A stretch of 44,051 nt of DNA from Nostoc sp. FACHB-280. Its GTDB lineage: Bacteria > Cyanobacteriota > Cyanobacteriia > Cyanobacteriales > Nostocaceae. How positions within the stretch are numbered: position 1 is the first letter of the stretch; every line of letters starts with the position of its first letter. Below are positions 34,087 through 42,333 of this stretch, in pieces. The notes below the pieces were generated by a model. That model was not told the DNA's origin, made no database searches, and saw only the letters and a list, made by a program, of their open reading frames with translations. The stretch lies in the NCBI RefSeq assembly GCF_014697615.1, contig NZ_JACJSD010000053.1, positions 1 to 44,051 on the forward strand, given 5' to 3'. The position numbers and the translations under genes were made by a program.

Positions 34087-36402
34087 ATGGCAAAGCGATC
34101 GCTCCAAGCATCAGCTGAAGGGATCAGAAAAGCAAAACAAGCCTTTAAACGCAAAGGTTGGACACAGGAATATCTAGCAGCTGAGGTAGGCTTAGAGACA
34201 CGCCAAGCCATTTGGAAGTTTTTTACCGGCCAACGGATAGACCGTCATGTATTCAACGATATCTGCTTTGCCCTGGAACTGGATACCGCAGAAATTGCCC
34301 AGTCTTTCACCACAGATGAATCAAGTGTGTTAGACAGCCGTGCATCTCTGTCGTTAGATATTGAGGTAGTTGTACAAAAACTGCGGTCTGTTTATCACGA
34401 AAACATTGAAATGCAGTGCGGTACTGTGCAAATCTTGGATGTTGCCCAACCGATACACTTCAATGATATTTATGTTGATATCGAGATTTTAGAAGAAATT
34501 AACAGCCGCAGATGGCTAGAAATTAAGAAATTTCCCCAGGTATGGATGAAAGAAAATAACTGCCTGGGTGTAGCTGACTGGCCACAAACAAGAAGTCCGG
34601 GAATAGCAGCCGTCACAAAATATCATAAGCTAATGGTGTTAGGTCAGCCGGGTGCTGGCAAAACCACATTTTTGCAGGCGATCGCCAATAGTTGTAATTT
34701 AGGATTGTTTCAACCTGATTATTTACCAATCTTTATCCGTTTAAAAGACTTTGCGGAAGATATTCGCGGCTCTAGTCAAATTAGTTTATTTAACTATCTG
34801 TGTGAATCTTTTCTCAACCTAGGAATTAGTGAACAAGAAATAAATACAGTCTTTGCTCATGGACGGGCTTTAATTTTATTAGATGGCTTAGATGAAGTTG
34901 TTGCTAAAGATATCAGTAAAATCATCAGCAAAATTCGTCAGTTTACCGAAAAATTTTACAAAAATAAAATAATTATTACTTGTAGACTAGGCGTACAAAA
35001 TTATAAATTTTATGGCTTTACAGAAGTCGAAATTGGCAATTTTAGTCAACCGCAAATAGCGAACTTTGCCGAAAAGTGGTTTCTGGCTGTTGCCAAGCAA
35101 CCTCCAGCCATAGCTAAAGACTTAGCCAGTCGATTTATGCAAAAGCTGGAATTAAAAGCAAATTTCCCAATTTTAGATTTAGCAACTACACCACTTTTAC
35201 TGAACTTTATTTGTTTAGTCTTTCAGTTTACTGAAGATTTCCCTACTAACCGGGCTGAAATTTATAAACAAATTTTAGACTTACTGCTCTTTCGCTGGGA
35301 TGAAGCTAAAGGCATTAAAAGAGATGAAATTTATCCTAATTTTTCATTGTTACACAAAATTAAATTACTCAGTCATCTAGCGGCAATTACCTTTCCGCAA
35401 AGCAGTTATTTTCAGCCTGGATCTCATCTCTGCCGACTAATAACAGATTATTTACTGCAAAATTTTAATCCACCTCACGATGCCGCAGCTTTAGAAATAG
35501 AAAGTGCATCTGTATTGCAGGCAATTGAATCCCAACACGGATTATTAATGCAAAAGGCACTGGGAATTTACGCTTTTTCGCATTTTAGCTTACAGCAATA
35601 TCTCACTGCTAAAGAAATAGTGCTTAACATCAATTCCCAAACACTAGCAGAATTGATGAATCACCTGAGTAAAAAATATTGGCGAGAAGTTTTTTTACTC
35701 AGTGCAGGGATGTTAAACCCTTGCGATGAATTATTAAAATCTATGAAGGAAAAGATTGAGGATTTATCTCGCAAAAATTCTAAGCTACATCATTTTCTAA
35801 CTTGGTTGAGGCAAAAAGCCGCCGCCGTCAACACACCTTATCATGTAGCAAGTGTGCGGGCTTTTTACTTTACTTTGGCATTGCCTTCAGAATGTGCTTT
35901 AGCCTGTAATCAAGAACTCGCAATACTTTTGGATAATCAGCTTGCAGGTAATCTCGCCACAGATTTAGCGTTAGACTTGGCTTTAACACATGGATTGACA
36001 GTGAGTTTAGGCATAAATCCTGAGATTTTCTTACCACGATTTTCAGCTTTGAGTTTGTCCCTCGACCTTAAGCATTTGTTAGCAGATCAACCAGAATTGC
36101 TAACAGCATTGCAAAATATCAAAAATCAGTTACCTTCCCCTAGCCAAGGTGGAGAAGTGTTAAAAATCTGGTGGCAAGAAAATGGTGAACACTGGACAGA
36201 AGTATTACGTAATTGGATGATTACCACCCGACAAATTGGGTATAATTGGCAATTTAATGTTCAAGATTTGGAGGAAATACAACAGTATTGGGATGCTAAC
36301 AAATTACTTTTAGATTGTTTAAAAACCGCAACAGATGTTTCTCCCAACTTACGTAATTATTTAGAGACAAGTTTGTTTTTACCAGGGAAGTCTGACGATT
36401 GA
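34087..36402 (+). CDS. HTH-NACHT NTPase (candidate bacterial NLR-like defence protein)
   Basis: A 771-residue STAND-type NTPase. Residues about 1-75 form an XRE-like helix-turn-helix (GWTQEYLAAEVGL...AIWKFFTGQ). A linker with CGTVQILDVAQPI and NDIYVDIEILEE precedes the NACHT domain, where Walker A GQPGAGKTT is at about 186-194 and Walker B LILLDGLDEV at about 261-271. A sensor-like arginine lies in IITCRLG. A helical region follows, ending (about 690-771) in IGYNWQF...LQQYWDANKLL-like helices and a terminal SLFLPG, which I recognise as the C-terminal helical domain of NACHT conflict systems. bNACHT proteins of this kind are known antiphage factors. No separate effector gene is adjacent, and the trigger is unknown. 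GGTGG lies 6 bases upstream of the ATG. Confidence 0.85.
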   Translation: MAKRSLQASAEGIRKAKQAFKRKGWTQEYLAAEVGLETRQAIWKFFTGQRIDRHVFNDICFALELDTAEIAQSFTTDESSVLDSRASLSLDIEVVVQKLRSVYHENIEMQCGTVQILDVAQPIHFNDIYVDIEILEEINSRRWLEIKKFPQVWMKENNCLGVADWPQTRSPGIAAVTKYHKLMVLGQPGAGKTTFLQAIANSCNLGLFQPDYLPIFIRLKDFAEDIRGSSQISLFNYLCESFLNLGISEQEINTVFAHGRALILLDGLDEVVAKDISKIISKIRQFTEKFYKNKIIITCRLGVQNYKFYGFTEVEIGNFSQPQIANFAEKWFLAVAKQPPAIAKDLASRFMQKLELKANFPILDLATTPLLLNFICLVFQFTEDFPTNRAEIYKQILDLLLFRWDEAKGIKRDEIYPNFSLLHKIKLLSHLAAITFPQSSYFQPGSHLCRLITDYLLQNFNPPHDAAALEIESASVLQAIESQHGLLMQKALGIYAFSHFSLQQYLTAKEIVLNINSQTLAELMNHLSKKYWREVFLLSAGMLNPCDELLKSMKEKIEDLSRKNSKLHHFLTWLRQKAAAVNTPYHVASVRAFYFTLALPSECALACNQELAILLDNQLAGNLATDLALDLALTHGLTVSLGINPEIFLPRFSALSLSLDLKHLLADQPELLTALQNIKNQLPSPSQGGEVLKIWWQENGEHWTEVLRNWMITTRQIGYNWQFNVQDLEEIQQYWDANKLLLDCLKTATDVSPNLRNYLETSLFLPGKSDD

Positions 36403-36519
36403 AATCGCGGCTATAAGACAATATAGTTCATTATAAGGTGATGAGAGTTGATTTCTCAATTTCTGCTCTACCTATCAGACAATGAACAAGATTTGGGGGA
36501 TTCTCTCCCACACCCCCGA

Positions 36520-36543
36520 TTGGGGGACGCAACCGTCCCCCAA
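36520..36543. repeat. Perfect 10 bp stem-loop repeat (TTGGGGGACG)
   Basis: TTGGGGGACG and CGTCCCCCAA flank a CAAC loop in the gap after the NACHT gene. It is GC-rich against an AT-rich background and lacks a T-tract, so it is more like a dispersed palindromic repeat than a terminator. Confidence 0.6.
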
Positions 36544-36615
36544 ACCTCCTCCAAAATCATTTTTTCGTCTTTTGTTGAATCATTATTTGTTGGTTTGGTT
36601 AAAATTTATTTTTCT

Positions 36616-36731
36616 TATACCAAATTGAAGAATGATTGCGACAAATGGATTACCCAAAAGCTTACCAGTCAATCCTTTCTCAATCCAAAATCTAAAATCC
36701 AAAATGGTATTATCTGAACCGTATTGGTATA
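36616..36731. mobile_element. Possible MITE bounded by TATACCAA/TTGGTATA
   Basis: An 8 bp exact inverted repeat bounds 116 bp of noncoding DNA. Inside are heptamers of the AAAATCT/AAAATCC type (about 36683-36707). No target duplication is evident, so this is tentative. Confidence 0.35.
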
Positions 36732-36809
36732 TAGATCAAACTTGAGATAGGCGACAAAAATTCATATTTAATTCTAAATTACAAAAGTTGCGTATAACTT
36801 CTCACAGTT

Positions 36810-38156
36810 ATGAAATTCCCTCGGCGTTGTTGGTGGTTGGTTTTGTTATTGATGACAGCAGGTTGTAACCAAACTCGTGCTGTTTCTGATGATGTCATCA
36901 CCCAAGAATCTCAGCCAGCACCTTTATTGGCAGCAAATTCTACGCCGTCACAAAATATTATCCGCACTGAACCGCTTGCACCACAACCAATTCGCATCAA
37001 TTTGCAGAAATTACCGCCACCTTTTGCTACCAAAAGCGCCTCGAAGCGACCAGAGGTAGTATCTATTCCCCAAAATCCGGTGTTGCGTGTACCGCCAGGA
37101 TTCCAGGTAAATGTCTTTGCGGAAGGTTTGGACGCACCCCGGTGGTTGGCTTTAACTCCCAGTGGTGATGTGTTGGTGACAGAAACGAGAGAAAACCGCA
37201 TTCGCTTGTTGAGAGACAGTAATGGCGATGGTGTGGCTGATGTGAGTCAAACATTTGCGAGTGCAAACAATGGCTTAAATATTCCCTTTGGGATGGCGTT
37301 TGCGGGGAATTATTTCTTTTTGGGGAATACTGATGCAGTGTTACAGTTTCCTTACAGCAAAGGACAAAAGCAACTATCGGGGACTGGGACAAAAATTGCT
37401 GATCTTCCTGGCGGTGGTTATAACCAACATTGGACAAGAAATGTTGTCGCTGCACCAGATGGGAAGAAGTTGTATGTTTCGGTTGGTTCTCGTTCTAATG
37501 TGGATGAGGAAGAGTTACCGAGGGCTTCTGTACAGGTGATGAATTTGGATGGTTCTCAAAAGCAGACTTTCGCCTTTGGTTTGCGAAATCCTGTAGGTTT
37601 GGATTTTCATCCGGTGACGAAGGAACTCTACACAACGGTGAATGAACGGGATGGTATTGGGGATGATTTGGTTCCTGATTATTTCACCCGCATTCAGCAG
37701 GGAGAATTTTATGGCTGGCCTTATACTTACTTAACACCAAATAAACTTGACCCCCGTCAAACGGCCAATGGTAAAAGTAAACGCCCAGATTTAGCAGCCC
37801 GGACTCGTACACCTGATGTATTATTTCAAGCTCATTCGGCGGCTTTGGGTGTGCAGTTTTACGATGGTCGAACTTTCCCCAACAGATATAAAAATGGGGC
37901 TTTTGTGGCATTTCGTGGTTCTTGGAACCGCGATCGCGGGACTGGTTATAAAGTTGTATTTGTACCTTTTAATACTCAAGGACGACCACAAGGTAATTAT
38001 GAAGATTTTCTCACGGGATTTTTGTTAAATCCCAGTACCCCAACTACTTGGGGAAGGCCTGTTGGTTTATTAGTTTTGCCTGATGGGAGTTTATTAGTCA
38101 CAGAAGAAGCTAATAACCGGATTTATCGCATTCAATATGTAGGTAATCAAAAATAA
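36810..38156 (+). CDS. Lipoprotein glucose/sorbosone dehydrogenase-like (PQQ-type) protein
   Basis: A 448-residue protein with a lipoprotein signal (WLVLLLMTAGC, lipidated C19), so anchored in a membrane facing the periplasm. After a proline-rich segment, residues about 85-445 form a soluble quinoprotein glucose dehydrogenase-like beta-propeller: PPGFQVNVFAEGLDAPRWLALTPSG-type start, LFVSVGSRSNVDEE-type strand, FAFGLRNPVGLDFHP, GEFYGWPYTYL and a last blade LLVLPDGSLLVTEEANNRIYRI. Such proteins oxidise sugars with PQQ; no PQQ synthesis gene is in the window, so the true activity is uncertain. The NHL-repeat gene is 78 bp downstream, and the pair sits ahead of the hyp genes. Confidence 0.85.
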   Translation: MKFPRRCWWLVLLLMTAGCNQTRAVSDDVITQESQPAPLLAANSTPSQNIIRTEPLAPQPIRINLQKLPPPFATKSASKRPEVVSIPQNPVLRVPPGFQVNVFAEGLDAPRWLALTPSGDVLVTETRENRIRLLRDSNGDGVADVSQTFASANNGLNIPFGMAFAGNYFFLGNTDAVLQFPYSKGQKQLSGTGTKIADLPGGGYNQHWTRNVVAAPDGKKLYVSVGSRSNVDEEELPRASVQVMNLDGSQKQTFAFGLRNPVGLDFHPVTKELYTTVNERDGIGDDLVPDYFTRIQQGEFYGWPYTYLTPNKLDPRQTANGKSKRPDLAARTRTPDVLFQAHSAALGVQFYDGRTFPNRYKNGAFVAFRGSWNRDRGTGYKVVFVPFNTQGRPQGNYEDFLTGFLLNPSTPTTWGRPVGLLVLPDGSLLVTEEANNRIYRIQYVGNQK

Positions 38157-38234
38157 ACTAAAAAATAGCAACCGCCGATACAAGCCGATGTCCGCCGATA
38201 ATTTTAAATAAAAATTAGTGTTTCGTGGCGGTTC

Positions 38235-39422
38235 ATGTCTATTCCTAATAATAGTAATGCTTTAGCAAGTTTATCTAATTTACCTTTATCACCATTTGGT
38301 GCAGAGGTAATTTTAGGTACTAGTATTGAACCGCAACAATTAGCTATACCAATAGCACCTAGTCCAAGCACAATGTTTGGCCCCCGTGGGGCTTGTTTAA
38401 TATCAGCAAATCAGTCATTGTGGGTGTCAGATACAGGACATCATCGATTATTAGGATGGCGCAATTTACCAACAAAAGATAATCAGCCGGCAGACTGGGT
38501 AATTGGACAACCAGACTTTTATCATGAAGGGCAGAATGCTAAAGGTAAGCCAGGCAGAAACACGTTTAGCGTCCCCACTGGAATTTGTGTTTGTGGGCAA
38601 GGTTTAGCTGTGGCTGATGCTTGGAATCATCGCGTTTTGATTTGGCAAAATGTCCCAGAAGATAGCAATGTGCCAGCCGATTTGGTATTAGGACAAGCTA
38701 ATTTTGTTGATAATGAACCAAATCGCGGTACTCAAAAAGCAAATGCTAATACAATGCACTGGCCTTATGGTATTTTTTATCATCAAGGTAAGCTATTTGT
38801 TGCGGATACTGGTAATCGCAGGTTATTAATTTGGCAAGAATTACCCACAGAAAATGGTCAGCCTGCGGATATAGTTCTGGGACAACCAGATATGATTTCT
38901 CGTAATGAAAATGGTGGTGCTTCTGCAACGGCGGCGAGTATGCGTTGGTGTCATGATATTGCTATTTGGCATGATAATTTAGTTGTTGCTGATGCGGGTA
39001 ATCATCGCGTGATGATTTGGCAAGGTATCCCCACAGAAAATAATGCGCCTTGTGCGGTGGTGTTAGGACAAAATAGCTTTGATTTTGTAGAGATGAATCA
39101 AGGGGTATATTGGCCGAGTGCGAGTAGTTTAAGTATGCCTTATGGGGTGGCGACGACTGGGGAATGGTTGCTAGTGGCGGATACGGCAAATTCGCGGTTG
39201 CTAGGATGGAAGCAGCCGAAATCTATATTATCATTGCAAGGTGCGATCGCTTCGGCAATTATTGGACAAAGTAGCTGTCAAAGTAAAAGCGAAAACCGCA
39301 ATTATGGACTCCCGACGCGCGATAGTTTGAATTGGCCTTATGGGGTGAAAATTTGCGGGAATACGGCGGTAATTGCTGATTCTGGAAATAATCGGGTTTT
39401 ATTGTGGGGGTTTGATAGATAG
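38235..39422 (+). CDS. NHL-repeat beta-propeller protein of the hyp region
   Basis: A 395-residue protein built of about six repeats, each with an LxVADTxNHRxLxW-type strand (VSDTGHHRLLGW, VADAWNHRVLIW, VADTGNRRLLIW, VADAGNHRVMIW, VADTANSRLLGW, IADSGNNRVLLW) followed by PADxVLGQPDF. This forms a six-bladed propeller, probably a protein-binding scaffold. There is no signal peptide, so it is cytosolic. In Nostoc PCC 7120, to my knowledge, an NHL-repeat gene also lies just upstream of hypF in the extended hyp operon, which supports a role connected with hydrogenase maturation; its exact function is unknown. It ends 41 bp before hypF. Confidence 0.88.
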   Translation: MSIPNNSNALASLSNLPLSPFGAEVILGTSIEPQQLAIPIAPSPSTMFGPRGACLISANQSLWVSDTGHHRLLGWRNLPTKDNQPADWVIGQPDFYHEGQNAKGKPGRNTFSVPTGICVCGQGLAVADAWNHRVLIWQNVPEDSNVPADLVLGQANFVDNEPNRGTQKANANTMHWPYGIFYHQGKLFVADTGNRRLLIWQELPTENGQPADIVLGQPDMISRNENGGASATAASMRWCHDIAIWHDNLVVADAGNHRVMIWQGIPTENNAPCAVVLGQNSFDFVEMNQGVYWPSASSLSMPYGVATTGEWLLVADTANSRLLGWKQPKSILSLQGAIASAIIGQSSCQSKSENRNYGLPTRDSLNWPYGVKICGNTAVIADSGNNRVLLWGFDR

Positions 39423-39424
39423 AG

Positions 39425-39460
39425 TTAAACGAACCGCAAAGAACGCAAAGGACGCGAAGA
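39425..39460. repeat. Dispersed CGCAAAGAACGCAAAG repeat before hypF
   Basis: CGAACCGCAAAG, AACGCAAAG and GACGCGAAGAG units fill the whole NHL-hypF gap and abut the hypF start codon. Related units recur inside hypF, before hypC and before hypD. Confidence 0.8.
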
Positions 39461-39463
39461 GAA

Positions 39464-41950
39464 ATGGCGAGTGAAGAAATTAGAGTTAGAGGTACTGTTC
39501 AGGGGGTGGGGTTTCGTCCGACTGTCTACCGTCTGGCTAAAGCTTGCGGGTTGCGGGGCGATGTTTGTAACGATGGAGAAGGTGTATTAATTCGTGTCTC
39601 TGGAAGTGAGGAAGCCTTAGCTGAGTTTGTGGTGAGGTTACAGCAAGAATGTCCACCACTGGCAAAAATTCAAGAGTTAATCAGAACTCGATATACAACA
39701 GAATTGGACTGTGATGATTTTGTGATTTCGCCAAGTGTCAGCAATAAAATCAAAACCGAAATTACCCCAGATGCAGCGACTTGTCCCCAATGTCAAAAGG
39801 AAATCTTTGACCCCTTTAGTCGGTTTTACCGTTACCCTTTTACTAACTGTACTCATTGCGGCCCCCGTCTGAGTATTATTCACGCCATTCCTTATGACAG
39901 ATGTAATACCAGTATGTCTGCGTTTGTGATGTGCGCTGAATGTGCAGCAGAATACCACGATGTTGAAAACCGCAGATTTCACGCCCAACCTACAGCTTGC
40001 CATAGTTGCGGCCCTTCTGCTTGGCTAGAACGTGCTGATGGTAAACCTGTGACTGCTTCGATGTTTTCGATGATGGATGATGTGGATGCAGTTTGTACGT
40101 TGTTGCAAAAGGGTGAAATTGTTGCAATTAAGGGGATAGGTGGGTTTCATTTGGCTTGTGATGCAACAAATGAAGTTGCTGTGCAGAAATTACGTCGGCG
40201 TAAGCGTCGTTATGATAAGCCTTTTGCTTTGATGGCACGAGATTTGGCAGTAATTGAAGAGTATTGTGTAGTTAGTGAAAAGGAAAAAGAGTTATTAGTT
40301 AGTCCTGTCGCACCAATTGTTTTGTTGGGGAAGAAAGAAGAAACGAACCACAAAGGGCGCAAAGAGCGCGAAGGAGAGGAGGGAAGAGGAGTTAAAGAGG
40401 GTTTTGCTGTAAGTCGTATCAATAATAAAAACACTCAGTACTCAGCACTCAGCACTCAGCACTCTCATAAAAGCACTCAGCACTTTATAGCAGAATCTGT
40501 TGCACCAGAGCAAAATACTCTAGGATTCATGTTACCTTATACGCCTCTGCATCATTTAATTTTGCGGCGGATGAATCGACCCATTGTGTTAACGAGTGGC
40601 AATATTTCTGATGAACCACAGTGTATTGATAATGATGCAGCGTTAGAAAAGTTGGGAAATATTGCTGATTATTTTCTATTACATAATCGGGATATTGTGA
40701 ATCGTATTGATGATTCGGTTGTGCGGGTGGTTGGTGAGCAAATTCAAATCGTTCGTCGTGCGAGGGGATATGCACCAGCACCGATTAAGTTACCACCAGG
40801 ATTTGAGGAGGTAACGCCAATATTGGCAATGGGGAGTGAGTTAAAAAATACCTTTTGCTTGTTGCGTGATGGTGAGGCAATTTTATCGCAACATTTAGGT
40901 GATTTAGAAAATGCGGCGGCGTTTAATGCTTATCAGGAAACGCTGAATTTATACTTGAATTTATTTGAGCATAAACCAGAAGCGATCGCAATTGATAAAC
41001 ACCCCGAATATCTTTCTAGTAAACTTGGTAAAGAACTCGCTACGGCTAATAAAATTCCTCCGCATCAAATTCAACATCATCACGCCCACATTGCTGCTTG
41101 TATGGCAGAAAATGGCATTGCTTTAAATACATCACCAGTTTTGGGTATTGCTTTTGATGGTTTGGGTTATGGTGAAGATGGCACACTTTGGGGCGGAGAA
41201 TTTCTGCTGGCTGACTACCGTCAATTTCAACGACTAGCAACATTTAAACCAGTGGCGATGATAGGTGGTGAACAAGCAATTTACCAACCCTGGCGTAATA
41301 CCTACGCGCAATTAATTTCAGCTAATCTTTGGGATAAATGCCAACAACAATATACTGATTTAGAAATATTAAAATTTTTGGATAAAAAGCCATTAAAATT
41401 ACTCAATCAGATTATAGAAAAAGGCATTAACTCGCCTCTAGCCTCATCAGTCGGGCGATTATTTGATGCTGTAGCTGCCGCTATTGGTATTTTTACTGAA
41501 GAATGTAGCTATGAAGGACAAGCTGCGATCGCTTTAGAATCTTTAGTGGATGTTAACATCTTAAACAATCATAAAGAAAAGCTAATTTATCCCTTTAATT
41601 TTAACTTTTCCGATAATATCTATTGTATAGACTCAGCACCAATGTGGTCTGCTTTACTCAGTGATTTGCAGCAACAAATTCCCCAATCAGTCATCGCTGC
41701 TAAATTTCACCAGGGTTTAGCTCATATTACAGTAAAAATGGTTAAGCTTCTGTGTCAAGAATATCAAATTCAGCAAGTAGTTATCACAGGAGGAGTATTT
41801 CAAAATACTATCTTATTACAGTTAGTTACTCAACAGTTACAAGCATCAAATATTAACGTACTAACTCATAGCTTAGTTCCTACTAATGATGGCGGTTTAT
41901 CGTTAGGACAAGCCATAATTACAGCCGCCAGATTAATTACAAATCATTAA
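39464..41950 (+). CDS. hypF: Carbamoyltransferase HypF with a repeat-derived insertion
   Basis: HypF makes the cyanide ligands of [NiFe]-hydrogenase: it uses carbamoyl phosphate and ATP and carbamoylates the C-terminal cysteine of HypE. All domains are present: acylphosphatase (about residues 1-90, R18 in VQGVGFRP), two Cys4 zinc fingers from C107 (CPQC, CTHC, CAEC, CHSC), the YrdC-like domain (KGIGGFHLACDA, RRRKRRYDKPFALM) and the Kae1-like domain (HHHAHIAACMAENG, GIAFDGLGYGEDGTLWGGE). At 828 residues it is longer than the usual 750-780. About 50 residues (293-343) come from intergenic repeats. They sit where E. coli HypF has a loop between APIVLL and the conserved LPYTPL. The frame is intact, so activity may be kept. 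Hup/Hox structural genes are not in the window. Confidence 0.93.
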   Translation: MASEEIRVRGTVQGVGFRPTVYRLAKACGLRGDVCNDGEGVLIRVSGSEEALAEFVVRLQQECPPLAKIQELIRTRYTTELDCDDFVISPSVSNKIKTEITPDAATCPQCQKEIFDPFSRFYRYPFTNCTHCGPRLSIIHAIPYDRCNTSMSAFVMCAECAAEYHDVENRRFHAQPTACHSCGPSAWLERADGKPVTASMFSMMDDVDAVCTLLQKGEIVAIKGIGGFHLACDATNEVAVQKLRRRKRRYDKPFALMARDLAVIEEYCVVSEKEKELLVSPVAPIVLLGKKEETNHKGRKEREGEEGRGVKEGFAVSRINNKNTQYSALSTQHSHKSTQHFIAESVAPEQNTLGFMLPYTPLHHLILRRMNRPIVLTSGNISDEPQCIDNDAALEKLGNIADYFLLHNRDIVNRIDDSVVRVVGEQIQIVRRARGYAPAPIKLPPGFEEVTPILAMGSELKNTFCLLRDGEAILSQHLGDLENAAAFNAYQETLNLYLNLFEHKPEAIAIDKHPEYLSSKLGKELATANKIPPHQIQHHHAHIAACMAENGIALNTSPVLGIAFDGLGYGEDGTLWGGEFLLADYRQFQRLATFKPVAMIGGEQAIYQPWRNTYAQLISANLWDKCQQQYTDLEILKFLDKKPLKLLNQIIEKGINSPLASSVGRLFDAVAAAIGIFTEECSYEGQAAIALESLVDVNILNNHKEKLIYPFNFNFSDNIYCIDSAPMWSALLSDLQQQIPQSVIAAKFHQGLAHITVKMVKLLCQEYQIQQVVITGGVFQNTILLQLVTQQLQASNINVLTHSLVPTNDGGLSLGQAIITAARLITNH
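40343..40492 (+). repeat. Dispersed repeats inserted in frame within hypF
   Basis: The inner sequence is CGAACCACAAAGGGCGCAAA-type units, then a purine-rich stretch, then ACTCAGT/ACTCAGC heptamers (about 40434-40485, interrupted once). These are the same elements found in gaps at 39425-39460 and 16862-16942. They are translated as HKGRKEREG... and QYSALSTQHS. Confidence 0.85.
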
Positions 41951-42000
41951 CTCTTCTTCTCTGAGTCCTCTGCGCCTCTGCGGTTAGTTATCTCCTCAAA
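41951..42000. repeat. Dispersed CTCTGCGCCTCTGCGG repeat between hypF and hypC
   Basis: Pyrimidine-rich CTTCTCT units, then CCTCTGCGCCTCTGCGGTTA: the opposite-strand version of the unit before hypF. AAAGGA, the hypC ribosome-binding site, follows it. Confidence 0.75.
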
Positions 42001-42011
42001 GGAAAATACAA

Positions 42012-42257
42012 ATGTGCTTAGGAATTCCTGGACAAATTGTCGAAATTACCGACACTCAAAAAAAATTAGCCATTGTGAATGTTGCAGGTGTTAAACGTCA
42101 AGTTAACATCGCTTGCATTGTCGATGAACAACATCCACCCGAAGCTTGTTTAGGAGATTGGGTATTAGTTCACGTTGGTTTTGCGATGAATCGAATTAAT
42201 GAGGAAGAAGCTGCGGAGACATTAAAGTTATTAGCAGAAATCGCCGCTATGAGTTAG
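42012..42257 (+). CDS. hypC: Hydrogenase maturation chaperone HypC
   Basis: A small (81-residue) HypC/HupF-family chaperone. With HypD it carries the Fe(CN)2CO unit and delivers it to the hydrogenase large subunit. It starts MCLGIPGQIVEI, where Cys2 is the essential ligand after Met removal. The rest forms the family's OB-like barrel: KLAIVNVAGVKRQVNIA, GDWVLVHVGFAMNRI and EEAAETLKLL. AAAGGA lies 9 bases upstream of the ATG. It is 61 bp after hypF and 76 bp before hypD, same strand, so one operon is likely despite repeat DNA in both gaps. Confidence 0.96.
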   Translation: MCLGIPGQIVEITDTQKKLAIVNVAGVKRQVNIACIVDEQHPPEACLGDWVLVHVGFAMNRINEEEAAETLKLLAEIAAMS

Positions 42258-42310
42258 AGATTTTAACGCAAAGTTACGCCAAGGTAAACGCGGAGTTACG
42301 CAGAGTTTAT
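42258..42310. repeat. Dispersed ACGCAAAG/ACGCGGAG repeat between hypC and hypD
   Basis: AACGCAAAGTTACGCCAAGG followed by AAACGCGGAGTTACGCAGAG occupies most of the 76 bp gap. Confidence 0.7.
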
Positions 42311-42333
42311 CCAGTAAATTAGCCCTAAATTGT

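Noticed and set aside
36448-36717. 89-residue open frame after the NACHT gene
   Set aside because: It is translated from the GGGGGACG hairpin and the AAAATCC heptamers, both noncoding repeats; no start signal or domain.
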